A stretch of DNA of 49,859 nucleotides. Origin: Halieaceae bacterium. Its GTDB lineage: Bacteria; Pseudomonadota; Gammaproteobacteria; Pseudomonadales; Halieaceae. Shown one piece after another: positions 31,609-40,600 of the stretch. Position numbers and translations under genes: made by a program. The notes beneath the pieces are model-generated. The model ran no database searches. It had not been told where the DNA came from and was given only the letters and a program-made list of their open reading frames with translations. The stretch lies in contig JASJBK010000004.1 of assembly GCA_030066555.1 (NCBI GenBank), positions 1 to 49,859 on the forward strand, written 5' to 3'. Numbering within the stretch: position 1 is the stretch's first letter; every line of letters starts with the position of its first letter.

Positions 31609-32736
31609 TCAGCCGAAGGTATCTTCGCCGAACTGCTGCTGAATCTTCTCGATTTCGTCCATCTGGGTCAGCAGCGCCATGACGCAGTCGGCGTCCAGGC
31701 GCTTGCCGGCCATGCTCATCATCGTGTCCACTGCGTGGGAATTGCTCCAGGCGTCCTTGTAGGGGCGGGAACTGGTGAGAGCGTCGAATACATCGGCCAC
31801 GGCCACGATGCGCGCTTCCAGCGGAATCGCATCTCCCTTGATGCCGTTGGGGTAGCCACTGCCGTCCACCGCTTCGTGGTGATAGGCGGTGATGTTGCGC
31901 AGCATCGCGGTATGCTCAAAATTCTGCAGGCCGAAGTTGCTGATCAGGTCGTTGATGATGCCCTCGCCGACCTTGGAATGGCTCTTCATGATGGCCATTT
32001 CCGCATCGTTGAGCTTGTCCGGCTTAAGCAGGATGCTGTCGGGAATGCCGATCTTGCCGATATCGTGCAGCGGCGCAAACATGAAGATGTGCTCGATGTA
32101 GCTGTCGGATAGTTCGAACTTTTCCGCCAACGCCTGGGCAATCAACCGGCTGTAGCGCGACATGCGGTCCAGGTGGCTGCCGGTTTCCGGGTCGCGCACA
32201 TGGGTAATGCGCCCGGTGGTACTGATGGCGGCCGCCAGCGTCTGGATCGAGGACAACTCGTTGATGATCATCAGCGAGATCAGGTGCGCATAGGGATCAA
32301 TCTGCCGCAGCACGCGCTCGGTAAAGACGTCGCGCTGGTTCGAGTTGAAAAAGATGAAGCCGATAAACACGCCCTCATTGAAAATGGGTAGCGTGTAGCT
32401 GGCGGCGTAGCCGGCGCGCCCGATGCGCTGCGTGTGCTCTGAGGAGCCGTCGTCGAAGGTGACCGCATGGTTGATCACTCGCGGCAGCTTCTGGTCGAGA
32501 ATGGCTTTCAGCGATGGCGCCTCTGACATCGACGACTGGTAGTGGTCCAGCGGGTTGTCGCCACCGCTTGAATGCATGTAGGTACTGAGCGTGTCGGTTT
32601 TGTCGTCGTAAATGGCGATGGCGATCCGCACGATAAACGGAAACATGTCCTGCAGTGATTCGTGCGCGGCCACGAGGCGCTCCTGCAGCGGCAGGGCTTC
32701 GTCCAGCGCCCTCAACGAATCTTTATGCTCGGTCAT
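31609..32736 (-). CDS. HD-GYP cyclic-di-GMP phosphodiesterase with N-terminal GAF-like domain
   Basis: A 374-residue protein predicted to hydrolyse cyclic-di-GMP. The N-terminal half (about 30-160) resembles a GAF sensor. The HD-GYP domain begins around 178 with DPETGSHLDRMSRYS; the metal-binding pair is His224-Asp225 in APLHDIGKIGIPDSILLKP, and the GYP motif is in HHEAVDGSGYPNGIKGD (about 294-296), followed by IVAVADVFDALTSSRPYK. Both halves of the signature are intact. The frame is open upstream to 32859, but MTEHKDSL at 32736 starts the conserved part and leaves a normal divergent spacer before the ATP-grasp gene. Confidence 0.9.
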   Translation of the reverse strand: MTEHKDSLRALDEALPLQERLVAAHESLQDMFPFIVRIAIAIYDDKTDTLSTYMHSSGGDNPLDHYQSSMSEAPSLKAILDQKLPRVINHAVTFDDGSSEHTQRIGRAGYAASYTLPIFNEGVFIGFIFFNSNQRDVFTERVLRQIDPYAHLISLMIINELSSIQTLAAAISTTGRITHVRDPETGSHLDRMSRYSRLIAQALAEKFELSDSYIEHIFMFAPLHDIGKIGIPDSILLKPDKLNDAEMAIMKSHSKVGEGIINDLISNFGLQNFEHTAMLRNITAYHHEAVDGSGYPNGIKGDAIPLEARIVAVADVFDALTSSRPYKDAWSNSHAVDTMMSMAGKRLDADCVMALLTQMDEIEKIQQQFGEDTFG

Positions 32737-32902
32737 GAGCGTTATTTTGCCCTTGCAGGTGGCGGCCAGCAGGCCATTCATTTTTGAGTTGCAACATTTT
32801 GTGACCACTATCTGCTTTGCGCAAGCATGCTGTTCAATCTTTGCATACGCGGTCAGCATATGTTTTAAGCTGTTTGTGACACATTTCAGGATTTATCCCG
32901 TC

Positions 32903-34093
32903 ATGTTTGACGCGTTTCACAAGTTTCTGGCGGGTACACCACAAACCGGCCCCACGGTGCTGTTGACTCTCGGGCGCCTGCCGAAAGCCCTGGAACTGGC
33001 GCGGGCGCTGCGCGCCGCGGGCTGTAGGGTGGTGATCGCGGAGCCGTTTCGCTGGCATGTTTGCAAACCGTCGCGGGCGGTTGCCGCCAGCTACCAGGTC
33101 ACTTCGCCGAACCAGGATCGACGGGCTTACCTGCGCGAGCTGCTCGACGTTATCGCGCGGGAAAACGTAGAGCTGGTGGTACCGGTATCGGAGGAAGCCC
33201 TGCATGTGGCCGCCCTGCGGGAATCGCTGCCCGCTCATGTGCGGCTGCTGTGCCCGGATTTTGCTGCGCTGGCGCGCCTGCACGACAAGCTGGCGTTTGC
33301 GCGCTACGCGGACTCTCGTGGACTGACGGTACCACCTACCCATCCTGAGACCGACGCAGCGGCCGCTGAACTGATGGCAGCAGGAGACTATGTCGCCAAG
33401 CCCGCCCACAGCTGTTCGGGCATCGGGGTTAGCCTGTGTCGCGATGGTGCACGCCACAGCATGGGCGAGGCGGGCATGCTGGTACAGGGTTTTGTCGAGG
33501 GCGACCACATCAGTTCCCTGACGCTGCTGCACGAGGGCCGGGAACTGGTGACGGTGCTGTATCGCGGCGCGGTCTATGCCGGTACTGTGGCCATCTGCTT
33601 CGAGCGTGTAGACGTGGCTGCTTCTGTGCACAGCTGGATCAGGAAATTCTGCGAAGGCATCAAGTACAGCGGTTTTATCGCCTTCGACTTTATTGTCGAC
33701 GCCCAGGGCGAGGCCTGGGCCATCGAGTGCAACCCGCGGCCGACCAGCGGTGTCCACTTCCTCGATAGTGCCGCCCTCGGCCGGGCCATGCTGTCGCCAG
33801 AGAGCGTCGATACGATTCCCCTCAAGCCGGTCACGCGCATGCAGTGGGCCTACTCGACCCTGACCGAGGCCTACGCGGCCATCCTGCGACCCGCCGAGTG
33901 CGGGCGTCGCTTCAGGCGGCTGTTTACCTCCCGTGACGTGGTGTGGTCCCTGCGCGATCCGCTGCCCTTCCTGCTTATGACGCCGATGTCGTGGGAGATC
34001 CTCTGGCCTGCGATCACCACCGGCATCACGCTGGGGGAGGCGACCCAGCGCGATATTGCCTGGTTGTCCGGCGGTACCGAACCTCAGGCCTGA
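32903..34093 (+). CDS. ATP-grasp ligase of unknown substrate
   Basis: A 396-residue ATP-grasp enzyme similar to the carboxylate-amine ligase/carbamoyl-phosphate-synthase-like branch. The N-terminal Rossmann-like part (TVLLTLGRLPKALELARAL) is followed by VAKPAHSCSGIGVSLC, a nucleotide-binding loop, and the Mg-binding motif ECNPR (275-279) in AIECNPRPTSGVHFL. It should activate a carboxylate with ATP and join it to a nucleophile. The frame opens at 32612, but residues before ATG 32903 overlap the divergent HD-GYP gene and lack family sequence. The last 10 bases overlap the convergent P450 gene. No obvious biosynthetic partner apart from that P450. Confidence 0.85.
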   Translation: MFDAFHKFLAGTPQTGPTVLLTLGRLPKALELARALRAAGCRVVIAEPFRWHVCKPSRAVAASYQVTSPNQDRRAYLRELLDVIARENVELVVPVSEEALHVAALRESLPAHVRLLCPDFAALARLHDKLAFARYADSRGLTVPPTHPETDAAAAELMAAGDYVAKPAHSCSGIGVSLCRDGARHSMGEAGMLVQGFVEGDHISSLTLLHEGRELVTVLYRGAVYAGTVAICFERVDVAASVHSWIRKFCEGIKYSGFIAFDFIVDAQGEAWAIECNPRPTSGVHFLDSAALGRAMLSPESVDTIPLKPVTRMQWAYSTLTEAYAAILRPAECGRRFRRLFTSRDVVWSLRDPLPFLLMTPMSWEILWPAITTGITLGEATQRDIAWLSGGTEPQA

Positions 34094-35523
34094 GCGTCTC
34101 GCACCCGGCAGAACACCTGCTCGGCAGGCCGCGTGGTCAGTCGCGCCGCCGGTCTCACCCGGTTGGGTTCAAGGCACTCGAAGTCAAAGCGCCGCACCAG
34201 ACGCGCGATGATCAGGGCACTCTCGGTCTGGGCGAAGCCGGCGCCGACACAGGTATGTGGCCCCTGCCCGAAGGGAATGTAGGCGCCCGGTGTGAGGACG
34301 TCCTCGTTTTCCGGCAGGAAGCGCTCGGGAATAAAGGCGTGAGGGTTTTCCCACAGGTCGCGATGGCGGTGCAGCGTCCAGGGGGCAATCATCACCAGCG
34401 CGCCGCGCTTCAGTTTGCGCGAGCCCACCTGGGTGGCCTTGAGCGCGACCCTTGGAATAAAGGTGATGGGCGGATAGAGTCGCAGTGCCTCGCGAAATAC
34501 CGCTCGTACCAGCGGCAGCTGTCGCAGGTGCGTGAACTCCACCGGGTCATCGCCGACCACGGTATCGATTTCACTGCGCAGCCGGGTTACCAGCTCCGGC
34601 TGCACGCTGAGAATATAAAACACCCAGGTTAAAACGCTGGCGGTGGTCTCATGGCCGGCCAGGAAGAACACGCCGAGCTGGTCGATCAACTCTTCGCGGC
34701 TGAACGGTTCGCCGCTGTCGGCGTCGCGGGCATCGATTACCGCACTGGCGATGTCGTCGTAGCGAGCATCCGCTTCGAGGTGGGTATCCACCAGGCGTCC
34801 CAGGTGTTTGCGAATGCGCTCGCAGGCGCCCAATACCTCCGCCGGCTGCGGCGCCTCGCTCCAGGCCGGCGCCAGGATCAGCCGCTTTATGTCCACCTGG
34901 GCCACCGAGCGCTCGAATACCGTGAAGTCCTCGAACACATCCATGGCGACCTGTGAGTCCAGCGAGGTCGAGAATACCGTGCGGCAGATGATGTCCGCCG
35001 TCAGGTGGCTCATGGCGAGGTCCAGCGAGAATGCCTCGCCGCTGGTGGCGCGCTGCGACAGCACCGCCTCGTAGTCGTCTACCGCGGCATCCATGGCGGG
35101 GAAGGCGTGGCTGATGCGCAGCTGTGAGAAGGCCGGGTCGATCATCGCCCGCTGGCGCCGCCACTTCGGGCCATCGGTGACGAAGATGGATTCGCCGATC
35201 AAAGGCTCCAGGGCGCTGACCATCAGGTCGCTCTTGGGAAAGACCTCGTCCGGGTCCTTCATGATCTGGCGTACCAGCTCCGGGTCGTTGAACAGCACCG
35301 TGGAGCGGCGCGAGTAACCGAGGTTGCCCACCTTGAAGCGGTAGGCGGCCGCGGGCAGCAGTTCCAGCAGGTTACCGTCGCCGCGCCACAGGACCCTCAC
35401 CAGGGCCGCGACGGACCAGAGCGAGTTCGGCTTGGGCGGGATATACTGGTGTGTGACTGCCGTTGCCCCGTAAGGTAGTGATGCGGCGCAGTATGGGATG
35501 ATAGAAAATTCATGTCCAGCCAC
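34084..35523 (-). CDS. Cytochrome P450
   Basis: A soluble bacterial P450 of about 479 residues. The I-helix oxygen-binding motif is FFLAGHETTASVLTW (AGxxT), the ExxR is in FREALRLYPPITFIPR, and the haem loop is FGQGPHTCVGAGFAQTE with Cys425 as the iron ligand. Conserved sequence starts at IPPKPNSLW. No ATG lies between there and the divergent gene, so the start is uncertain: GTG 35523 or ATG 35553, both inside the 5' end of the DUF2306-like gene. No ferredoxin or reductase partner gene is adjacent. Substrate unknown; layout resembles fatty-acid/terpene-type P450s. Confidence 0.9.
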   Translation of the reverse strand: MAGHEFSIIPYCAASLPYGATAVTHQYIPPKPNSLWSVAALVRVLWRGDGNLLELLPAAAYRFKVGNLGYSRRSTVLFNDPELVRQIMKDPDEVFPKSDLMVSALEPLIGESIFVTDGPKWRRQRAMIDPAFSQLRISHAFPAMDAAVDDYEAVLSQRATSGEAFSLDLAMSHLTADIICRTVFSTSLDSQVAMDVFEDFTVFERSVAQVDIKRLILAPAWSEAPQPAEVLGACERIRKHLGRLVDTHLEADARYDDIASAVIDARDADSGEPFSREELIDQLGVFFLAGHETTASVLTWVFYILSVQPELVTRLRSEIDTVVGDDPVEFTHLRQLPLVRAVFREALRLYPPITFIPRVALKATQVGSRKLKRGALVMIAPWTLHRHRDLWENPHAFIPERFLPENEDVLTPGAYIPFGQGPHTCVGAGFAQTESALIIARLVRRFDFECLEPNRVRPAARLTTRPAEQVFCRVRDAQA

Positions 35524-36258
35524 ACCCTGTTCGAGATACTTGTCGCCCTGCATATCGTTACCGGGGCCACCGGCCTGGTGGTGTTCTGGGTACCGGTGGC
35601 GGGCCGCAAGGGCGGCACCAACCACCGCCGCTTCGGCACGCTGTTTACCATGACCATGCTGGCTACCGGCTCGGTGGCGGTGGGAATATCCCTGACCACT
35701 CTCTACGACCCGGTGGGCACTCACCCTCACCTGGTGGACCACCCGATATTCTCCGACCCTGCCATGATCAGCGGCATCTTCGGCTGGATGATGCTGTACC
35801 TGGCGATCCTCACGGTTAACCTCGCCTGGCAGGGCTGGCTGGTCATCAACAACCGGCGCGATCACAGCCGCAACCGCGCCTGGCACAACCTGCTGTCCCA
35901 GCTGATTCTCACAGTGGCTTCAGTGAACTGCTTCTGGCAGGGCTGGCTTATCCAGCAACCGATGATGATGGGCATGTCCATGGTCGGCTTTGCCACCGTG
36001 GCTACCAACCTGTGGTTCCTGTATCGCATCACCCCCAGCCCGGTGGCGCGCATCCGCGAGCACATCAAGGCGCTGGTGGGGGCGGGGATATCCGTCTACA
36101 CCGCGTTCTTCGCCTTCGGGGCCGTGCGCCTGGTGCCGGAACTGGCCCTGACCCCGGCCCTGTGGGCGGTGCCGCTGGTGGTGGGGCTCACCCTGATCAT
36201 CTATCACCGCCGCGCAGTCACCCTGCGCATGGCTCCCGCGGGCGCCGCCGCACGCTGA
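35512..36258 (+). CDS. DUF2306-like integral membrane protein
   Basis: A 248-residue protein with about six or seven membrane segments. The N-terminal region HIVTGATGLVVFWVPVAGRKGGTNHRRFG has the His-then-KGGxxHRRxG pattern of DUF2306/predicted membrane proteins, in which the His residues may bind haem or metal. Later segments contain Trp/His-rich stretches (WMMLYLAILTVNLAWQGW). The first codons overlap the start of the divergent P450 gene, so the two share a promoter region or use overlapping promoters. Function is unknown; a link to the P450 by electron supply is only a guess. Confidence 0.72.
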   Translation: MSSHTLFEILVALHIVTGATGLVVFWVPVAGRKGGTNHRRFGTLFTMTMLATGSVAVGISLTTLYDPVGTHPHLVDHPIFSDPAMISGIFGWMMLYLAILTVNLAWQGWLVINNRRDHSRNRAWHNLLSQLILTVASVNCFWQGWLIQQPMMMGMSMVGFATVATNLWFLYRITPSPVARIREHIKALVGAGISVYTAFFAFGAVRLVPELALTPALWAVPLVVGLTLIIYHRRAVTLRMAPAGAAAR

Positions 36259-36260
36259 AA

Positions 36261-36279
36261 ACGCCCGTTTTTGGGGCGT
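36261..36279 (+). terminator. Hairpin terminator after the DUF2306-like gene
   Basis: ACGCCC (36261-36266) and GGGCGT (36274-36279) pair around GTTTTTG immediately after the stop codon. As with the hairpin at 28773, T residues are in the loop. Confidence 0.55.
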
Positions 36280-36282
36280 AGC

Positions 36283-36332
36283 TGCACAATTTCCTCAACT
36301 CTCTTCCATAAATTGTGCATATTTGCGCAAAT
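36283..36332. promoter_or_regulatory. Two inverted repeats upstream of the RND operon
   Basis: TGCACAATTT (36283-36292) and AAATTGTGCA (36310-36319) are perfect 10-base inverted copies 17 bases apart. Directly after them ATTTGCGCAAAT (36321-36332) is a perfect 12-base palindrome. They lie 50-100 bases upstream of the predicted promoter and are candidate binding sites. Confidence 0.5.
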
Positions 36333-36377
36333 TTGCCGATTTTCTAGGCGTTAATGCAGGCATCCACCCGCCTGGCA

Positions 36378-36415
36378 TTGACGTACATGTTATAGCTTGT
36401 AACATTTCATGTTAA
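36378..36415 (+). promoter_or_regulatory. Promoter and probable TetR operator of the RND operon
   Basis: TTGACG (36378-36383) and TAACAT (36400-36405) are 16 bases apart and form a plausible -35/-10. The spacer and -10 contain the inverted repeat ATGTTA-TAGCTTG-TAACAT (36387-36405), with a third half-site ATGTTA at 36409-36414. The size and position are those of a TetR-type operator overlapping a promoter; the operon encodes such a repressor at its 3' end. Confidence 0.55.
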
Positions 36416-36489
36416 TTGGTCTTACATTGACGGCAGGCCCTGGACCGCACACGGCGACGGGCTGAAGCGCAGCGAGTGGAGAGGTAGTT

Positions 36490-37662
36490 GTGGAAGAGGT
36501 ATCGAAGACAGACAGTGTCAGCAGCGAGGGCCTCGCGAGCGCCCGGCGCCGTGCATCCCGCAAGACAAGCCTGGTAGCACTGGGCGTTGCCGCCGGGGCC
36601 ATTACCCTGATCACCCTGGCCCTGCACGGCCGGGTCAACCTGGAGCAGGAAACTGCCACCCGCGCCCCCATGCCGGTGCCGGTGGCCAGCTTCAGCACCC
36701 AGGACAGCTACCGTCGGGAGGTGTCCTTCCTGGGCCTGGTGCGTGCCGGGCGCAAGTCTGACCTCGGTTTCGAAGTGCCGGGCTCCGTGGCCCTGCTGGA
36801 AGTCACCGAGGGCTCGACAGTGAGCACCGGCGATGTACTGGCGCGACTGGATACCGCCCAGCTCGAAGCCCGTCGCCAGGCGGTGGCTGCAGACCTGCAG
36901 CGCGTCACCGCGGAGCTGGAGCTGGCACGCATCAAGGCCAAGCGCCAGCGTGACCTGCAGGCCACCGGTGCTGTGTCGGAAGAAGCCTTTGACGAAACCC
37001 GGCTGCGGGCCCAGGCCCTGGAAGCGCAGCTTGAAAGTGTCCAGGCGCAACTGCGTGGCATCGACATCGATCTCGACAAATCCGTGCTGCGGGCGCCCTA
37101 TGACGGTGTCGTCGCCCAGCGCCTGGTCAATGCTGGCGCGGTCGTGAATGTCGGCATGCCGGTGGTGCGGGTGGTAGCCGCCGGAAGCCGCGAAGCGCAC
37201 ATCGGTATTGCTGCCGAGCAGACAGCGCTGCTGGAGCCGGGCCAATCATACCGGCTGGTACTGCGCGGGGAAGCTTTTGACGCCGTGCTGCGCTCGATTC
37301 GCCCGGATGTCGATCCGGCGACGCTGACCGCGACCGCGGTATTTGAATTGCCGGATGCCGCCCGCGGCCTGGACGGCGAGCCCGTCACCCTGCGTCTCGA
37401 AGAGACCGTGGCGTCCACCGGTGGCTGGCTGCCGCTGTCAGCGCTGCTGGAAGGCGAGCGCGGCCTGTGGACCGTGCTGCGCCTGGAAACCACCGATGGC
37501 GGCGCGGTCAGCGTTCGCGAGGCGGTGGAAGTGCTGGATGTGAAGGGGAACCTCGCCTATGTGCGCGGCTCCCTCGCAGCAGGGCAACGCTATATCACCG
37601 ACGGGGTGCATCGCGTCGCCCCTGGTACCCCCGTAGAACCGCTGGTCGCGCAGGAGAGCTGA
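36490..37662 (+). CDS. RND efflux membrane-fusion protein (HlyD/AcrA-type)
   Basis: A 390-residue periplasmic adaptor with an N-terminal membrane anchor (about 27-42, LVALGVAAGAITLITLAL). The lipoyl/barrel-sandwich halves are visible as GFEVPGSVALLEVTEGSTV and LRAPYDGVVAQRLVNAGAV, separated by an alpha-helical hairpin (about 125-190). It joins the inner-membrane permease to an outer-membrane channel; no TolC-like gene is in the window, so a shared channel encoded elsewhere is likely. GTG start with GGAGAGG seven bases upstream. The permease gene begins two bases after its stop. Confidence 0.93.
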   Translation: MEEVSKTDSVSSEGLASARRRASRKTSLVALGVAAGAITLITLALHGRVNLEQETATRAPMPVPVASFSTQDSYRREVSFLGLVRAGRKSDLGFEVPGSVALLEVTEGSTVSTGDVLARLDTAQLEARRQAVAADLQRVTAELELARIKAKRQRDLQATGAVSEEAFDETRLRAQALEAQLESVQAQLRGIDIDLDKSVLRAPYDGVVAQRLVNAGAVVNVGMPVVRVVAAGSREAHIGIAAEQTALLEPGQSYRLVLRGEAFDAVLRSIRPDVDPATLTATAVFELPDAARGLDGEPVTLRLEETVASTGGWLPLSALLEGERGLWTVLRLETTDGGAVSVREAVEVLDVKGNLAYVRGSLAAGQRYITDGVHRVAPGTPVEPLVAQES

Positions 37663-37663
37663 G

Positions 37664-40600
37664 ATGTTGGCAAAGCTGCTGTACAGGAATTCGCGCTACT
37701 TCACCCTGGTGGTGCTGGTCATCCTGCTGGTCGGGATGGCCAGCCTGCGCTCGGTGGGGCGCCAGGAAGACCCCACCATTACCAACCTGCGGGCTACCGT
37801 GACCACCTTCTTCCCGGGCGCCAACCCGGCGCGGGTGGAGGCCCTGGTCAGTCGACCGCTGGAAGACGAGATTCGTGAAATACCCGAGGTGGTGGAAGTG
37901 GAATCCACCTCCAGCACCGGGGTATCGGTGGTCTCCGTGGAAGTGGACGACACCATGTCCGCAGCCGACATCGAGCGTGCCTGGACCGAGATTCGCGACG
38001 CGGTCAGCGACGCCCAGGTCAGCTTCCCGCCCGGCGTGCTGGCGCCCCAGTTCGACAACGAGATTACCGTCGCCAACACCCGTATCGTCGCCATCCGTCC
38101 GCAGCCTGATCGCGAGGTGCCGATGGCGATTATCAAGCGGGTCGCCGAAGACTTCGCCGACCAGGCCCGCAACTTCCCGGGCACCAAGCTGGTCGAGCTG
38201 CACGGTGAGCCGCTGGAGGAAGTGCGCGTCGAGCTCGATGAAGCCGCCCTGATTGCCCGCGGCATCTCCGTGGCGCAGGTGGCGGCTGCGCTGCAGTCGG
38301 CGGATGCCAAGCTCGCCTCCGGGCGGGCCAGTGGCCGCGACAACGACCTTCTCATCGAAGTGGCCGGCGATTTCGATTCCCTCGAGCGCATCCGCGAAGT
38401 CATTGTGCGCTCAGGCGCCGAGGGGCGCGCCGTGCGCGTGTCCGACATCGCCCGGGTCTTCAAGGCCGAGGTGACGCCACCGCCCAGTATCGCTCTGGTA
38501 GAGGGCGTGCGCGGCATCCTGGTGGGTATCTCAATGGAAGAGGGGCGCCAGGTCGACCAGTGGAGCCAGGGCTTCGACGCCTTCGTCGAGCGCTTCCAGC
38601 AACAGGCCCCCGCCGGCCTGCTGATCGAGACCAGCTACAACCAGAGTGTCTACACCGAGGCCCGTCTCGCCGAGGTCAGCAAGAACCTGCTGATGGGGGT
38701 GCTGCTGGTACTGTTGGTACTGCTGTTTACCCTGGGCTGGCGGGCCGCGGTGGTGGTGGCTGTGATCCTGCCCCTGTGTTCGCTGATGTCCCTGTGCCTG
38801 ATGTACTACACGGGCCTGCCGATCCACCAGATGTCGGTAACCGGGCTGGTGGTGGCCCTGGGCCTGCTGGTAGACGGCTCCATCGTCATGACCGACGAGG
38901 TGCGCAAGCAGTTGCTGAAGCGTGTGCCCATGGTGGAGGCTATCGGCAACTCGGTGCACCGCCTGCGCCTGCCGCTGTTTTCCTCTACCGCCACGACCAT
39001 CCTGGCCTTCATGCCCATGGCCATCCTGCCTGGGCCCGCCGGCGACTTTGTCGGTAGCATCGCCAAGGCGGTGATCATGATGCTGGCCTCGTCGCTGCTG
39101 CTGGCGCTGGTCGTCACCCCGGTGCTGGCGGCCTGGCTGTTGCCCGGCGGGCTCTACAAGGAGAACCGTCACTGGTGGGATAACGGCATGGAAAGCGGCC
39201 GCATGGGCCGCGCACTGTCGAATTCCCTGGACTGGTCCCTGCGTCACCCGTTGGGCTCTATCGCCCTGGCGCTGGTGCTGCCGGTGGCCGGTTTCCTGGC
39301 CTTCCCTACCCTGACCGCGCAGTTCTTCCCGGGCACTGACCGCGACCAGTTCTATATTCAGGTGAAGCTGCCGGACGGGCGCTCCATCTACGACACGCGC
39401 TCGGTAGTGGAAGGCATGGACGCCAGGCTGCGCGAGTACCAGCTGGTGCGGCGTGTGGACTGGATGCTGGGCGAGAACGCGCCTGACTTCTACTACAACA
39501 TGATGGGTAGCAAGGAAGGCATTTCCAGCTACGCCGAGGCCCTGGTGCTGACCCGTGACGAGAACCAGACCGACGCCCTGATCCGCGATCTGCAGGTAGT
39601 GCTGGACCGTGAATTTCCGCAAGCCCGCGCCGTGGTGCGCGGTATCGACCAGGGTCCGCCGGTGTCCGCGCCGCTGGAGATCGAACTGTTCGGGCCCAAC
39701 CTCGATGTGCTGCGTTCCCTGGGCGAGGAATTCCGCCTGCGCATGGAGAGCATTCCGCAGGTGACTCACAGTACCACCAGCCTGGTGGCCGGTGCGCCCA
39801 AGCTGGTGTTCAGCCTCGACGAGGAGAAACTGCGCCTGGCGCAGCTTGAGCTGGCCGACGTATCGCGCTCACTGCAGGCCGGCCTGCAGGGCGCGGTCGG
39901 TGGCGAGGTGCTGGAAGACACTGAGCGTCTGCCGGTGCGTGCGCGCCTGTCTGAAACCGATTGGTCGAGCCCCGACCAGATTGCCAGCATTCGCCTGCCG
40001 CTGGCCGGCGTCGTCTCTGGAGAGCAACTGCCCGGTGTGGCCCTGAGCACCCTTGGTGGCTACCAGCTGGAGCCCTCTCGCAGCCCCATTGGCCGCAAGA
40101 ATGGCGTGCGTATCAACCGGGTGCAGGCGTACATCACCCGCGGCGTACTGCCCGAAGAAGCCCTCAAGGTGCTGGTGGCTGACCTCGAGGCGAATCCGAT
40201 CGCCATGCCGGCAGGTTACCGCTACCAGATTGGCGGTGATGCCGACGAGCGAGCCGAAGTGGTCTCGAATATCATGGCGCCGGTGGGAACCGTGCTGGCC
40301 CTGTTGGTGGCCACCATCGTGGTGACCTTCAACTCCTGGCGCCTGTCTGCGGTGGCCTTCCTGGTGTGCGTCTGTTCGCTGGGCTTGAGCCTGCTGTCGC
40401 TGGCGATCTTCCGCTACCCCTTCGGTATCCAGGCCTTCATTGGCGTGATCGGCTCGGTGGGTGTATCCATCAATGCGGCCATCATCATCATGACGGCGCT
40501 GCAGATCGACGAGAAATCCATGCGCTGCAACCGCATCGCCATGCGCGACGTGGTGATGGACTCCAGTCGCCACATTGTATCCACCACCATCACCACCTTT

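Larger units (their letters stand above)
36259..36489. other. Regulatory spacer before the RND operon
   Basis: This gene-free stretch holds a terminator hairpin, three inverted repeats and a probable promoter, listed separately. It has unusually low GC compared with the flanking genes. Confidence 0.65.

Noticed and set aside
32740-32900. A CRP site (TGTGA half-sites) between the HD-GYP and ATP-grasp genes.
   Set aside because: Single TTGTGAC and TTTGTGACAC half-sites occur but without a TCACA partner at the right spacing.
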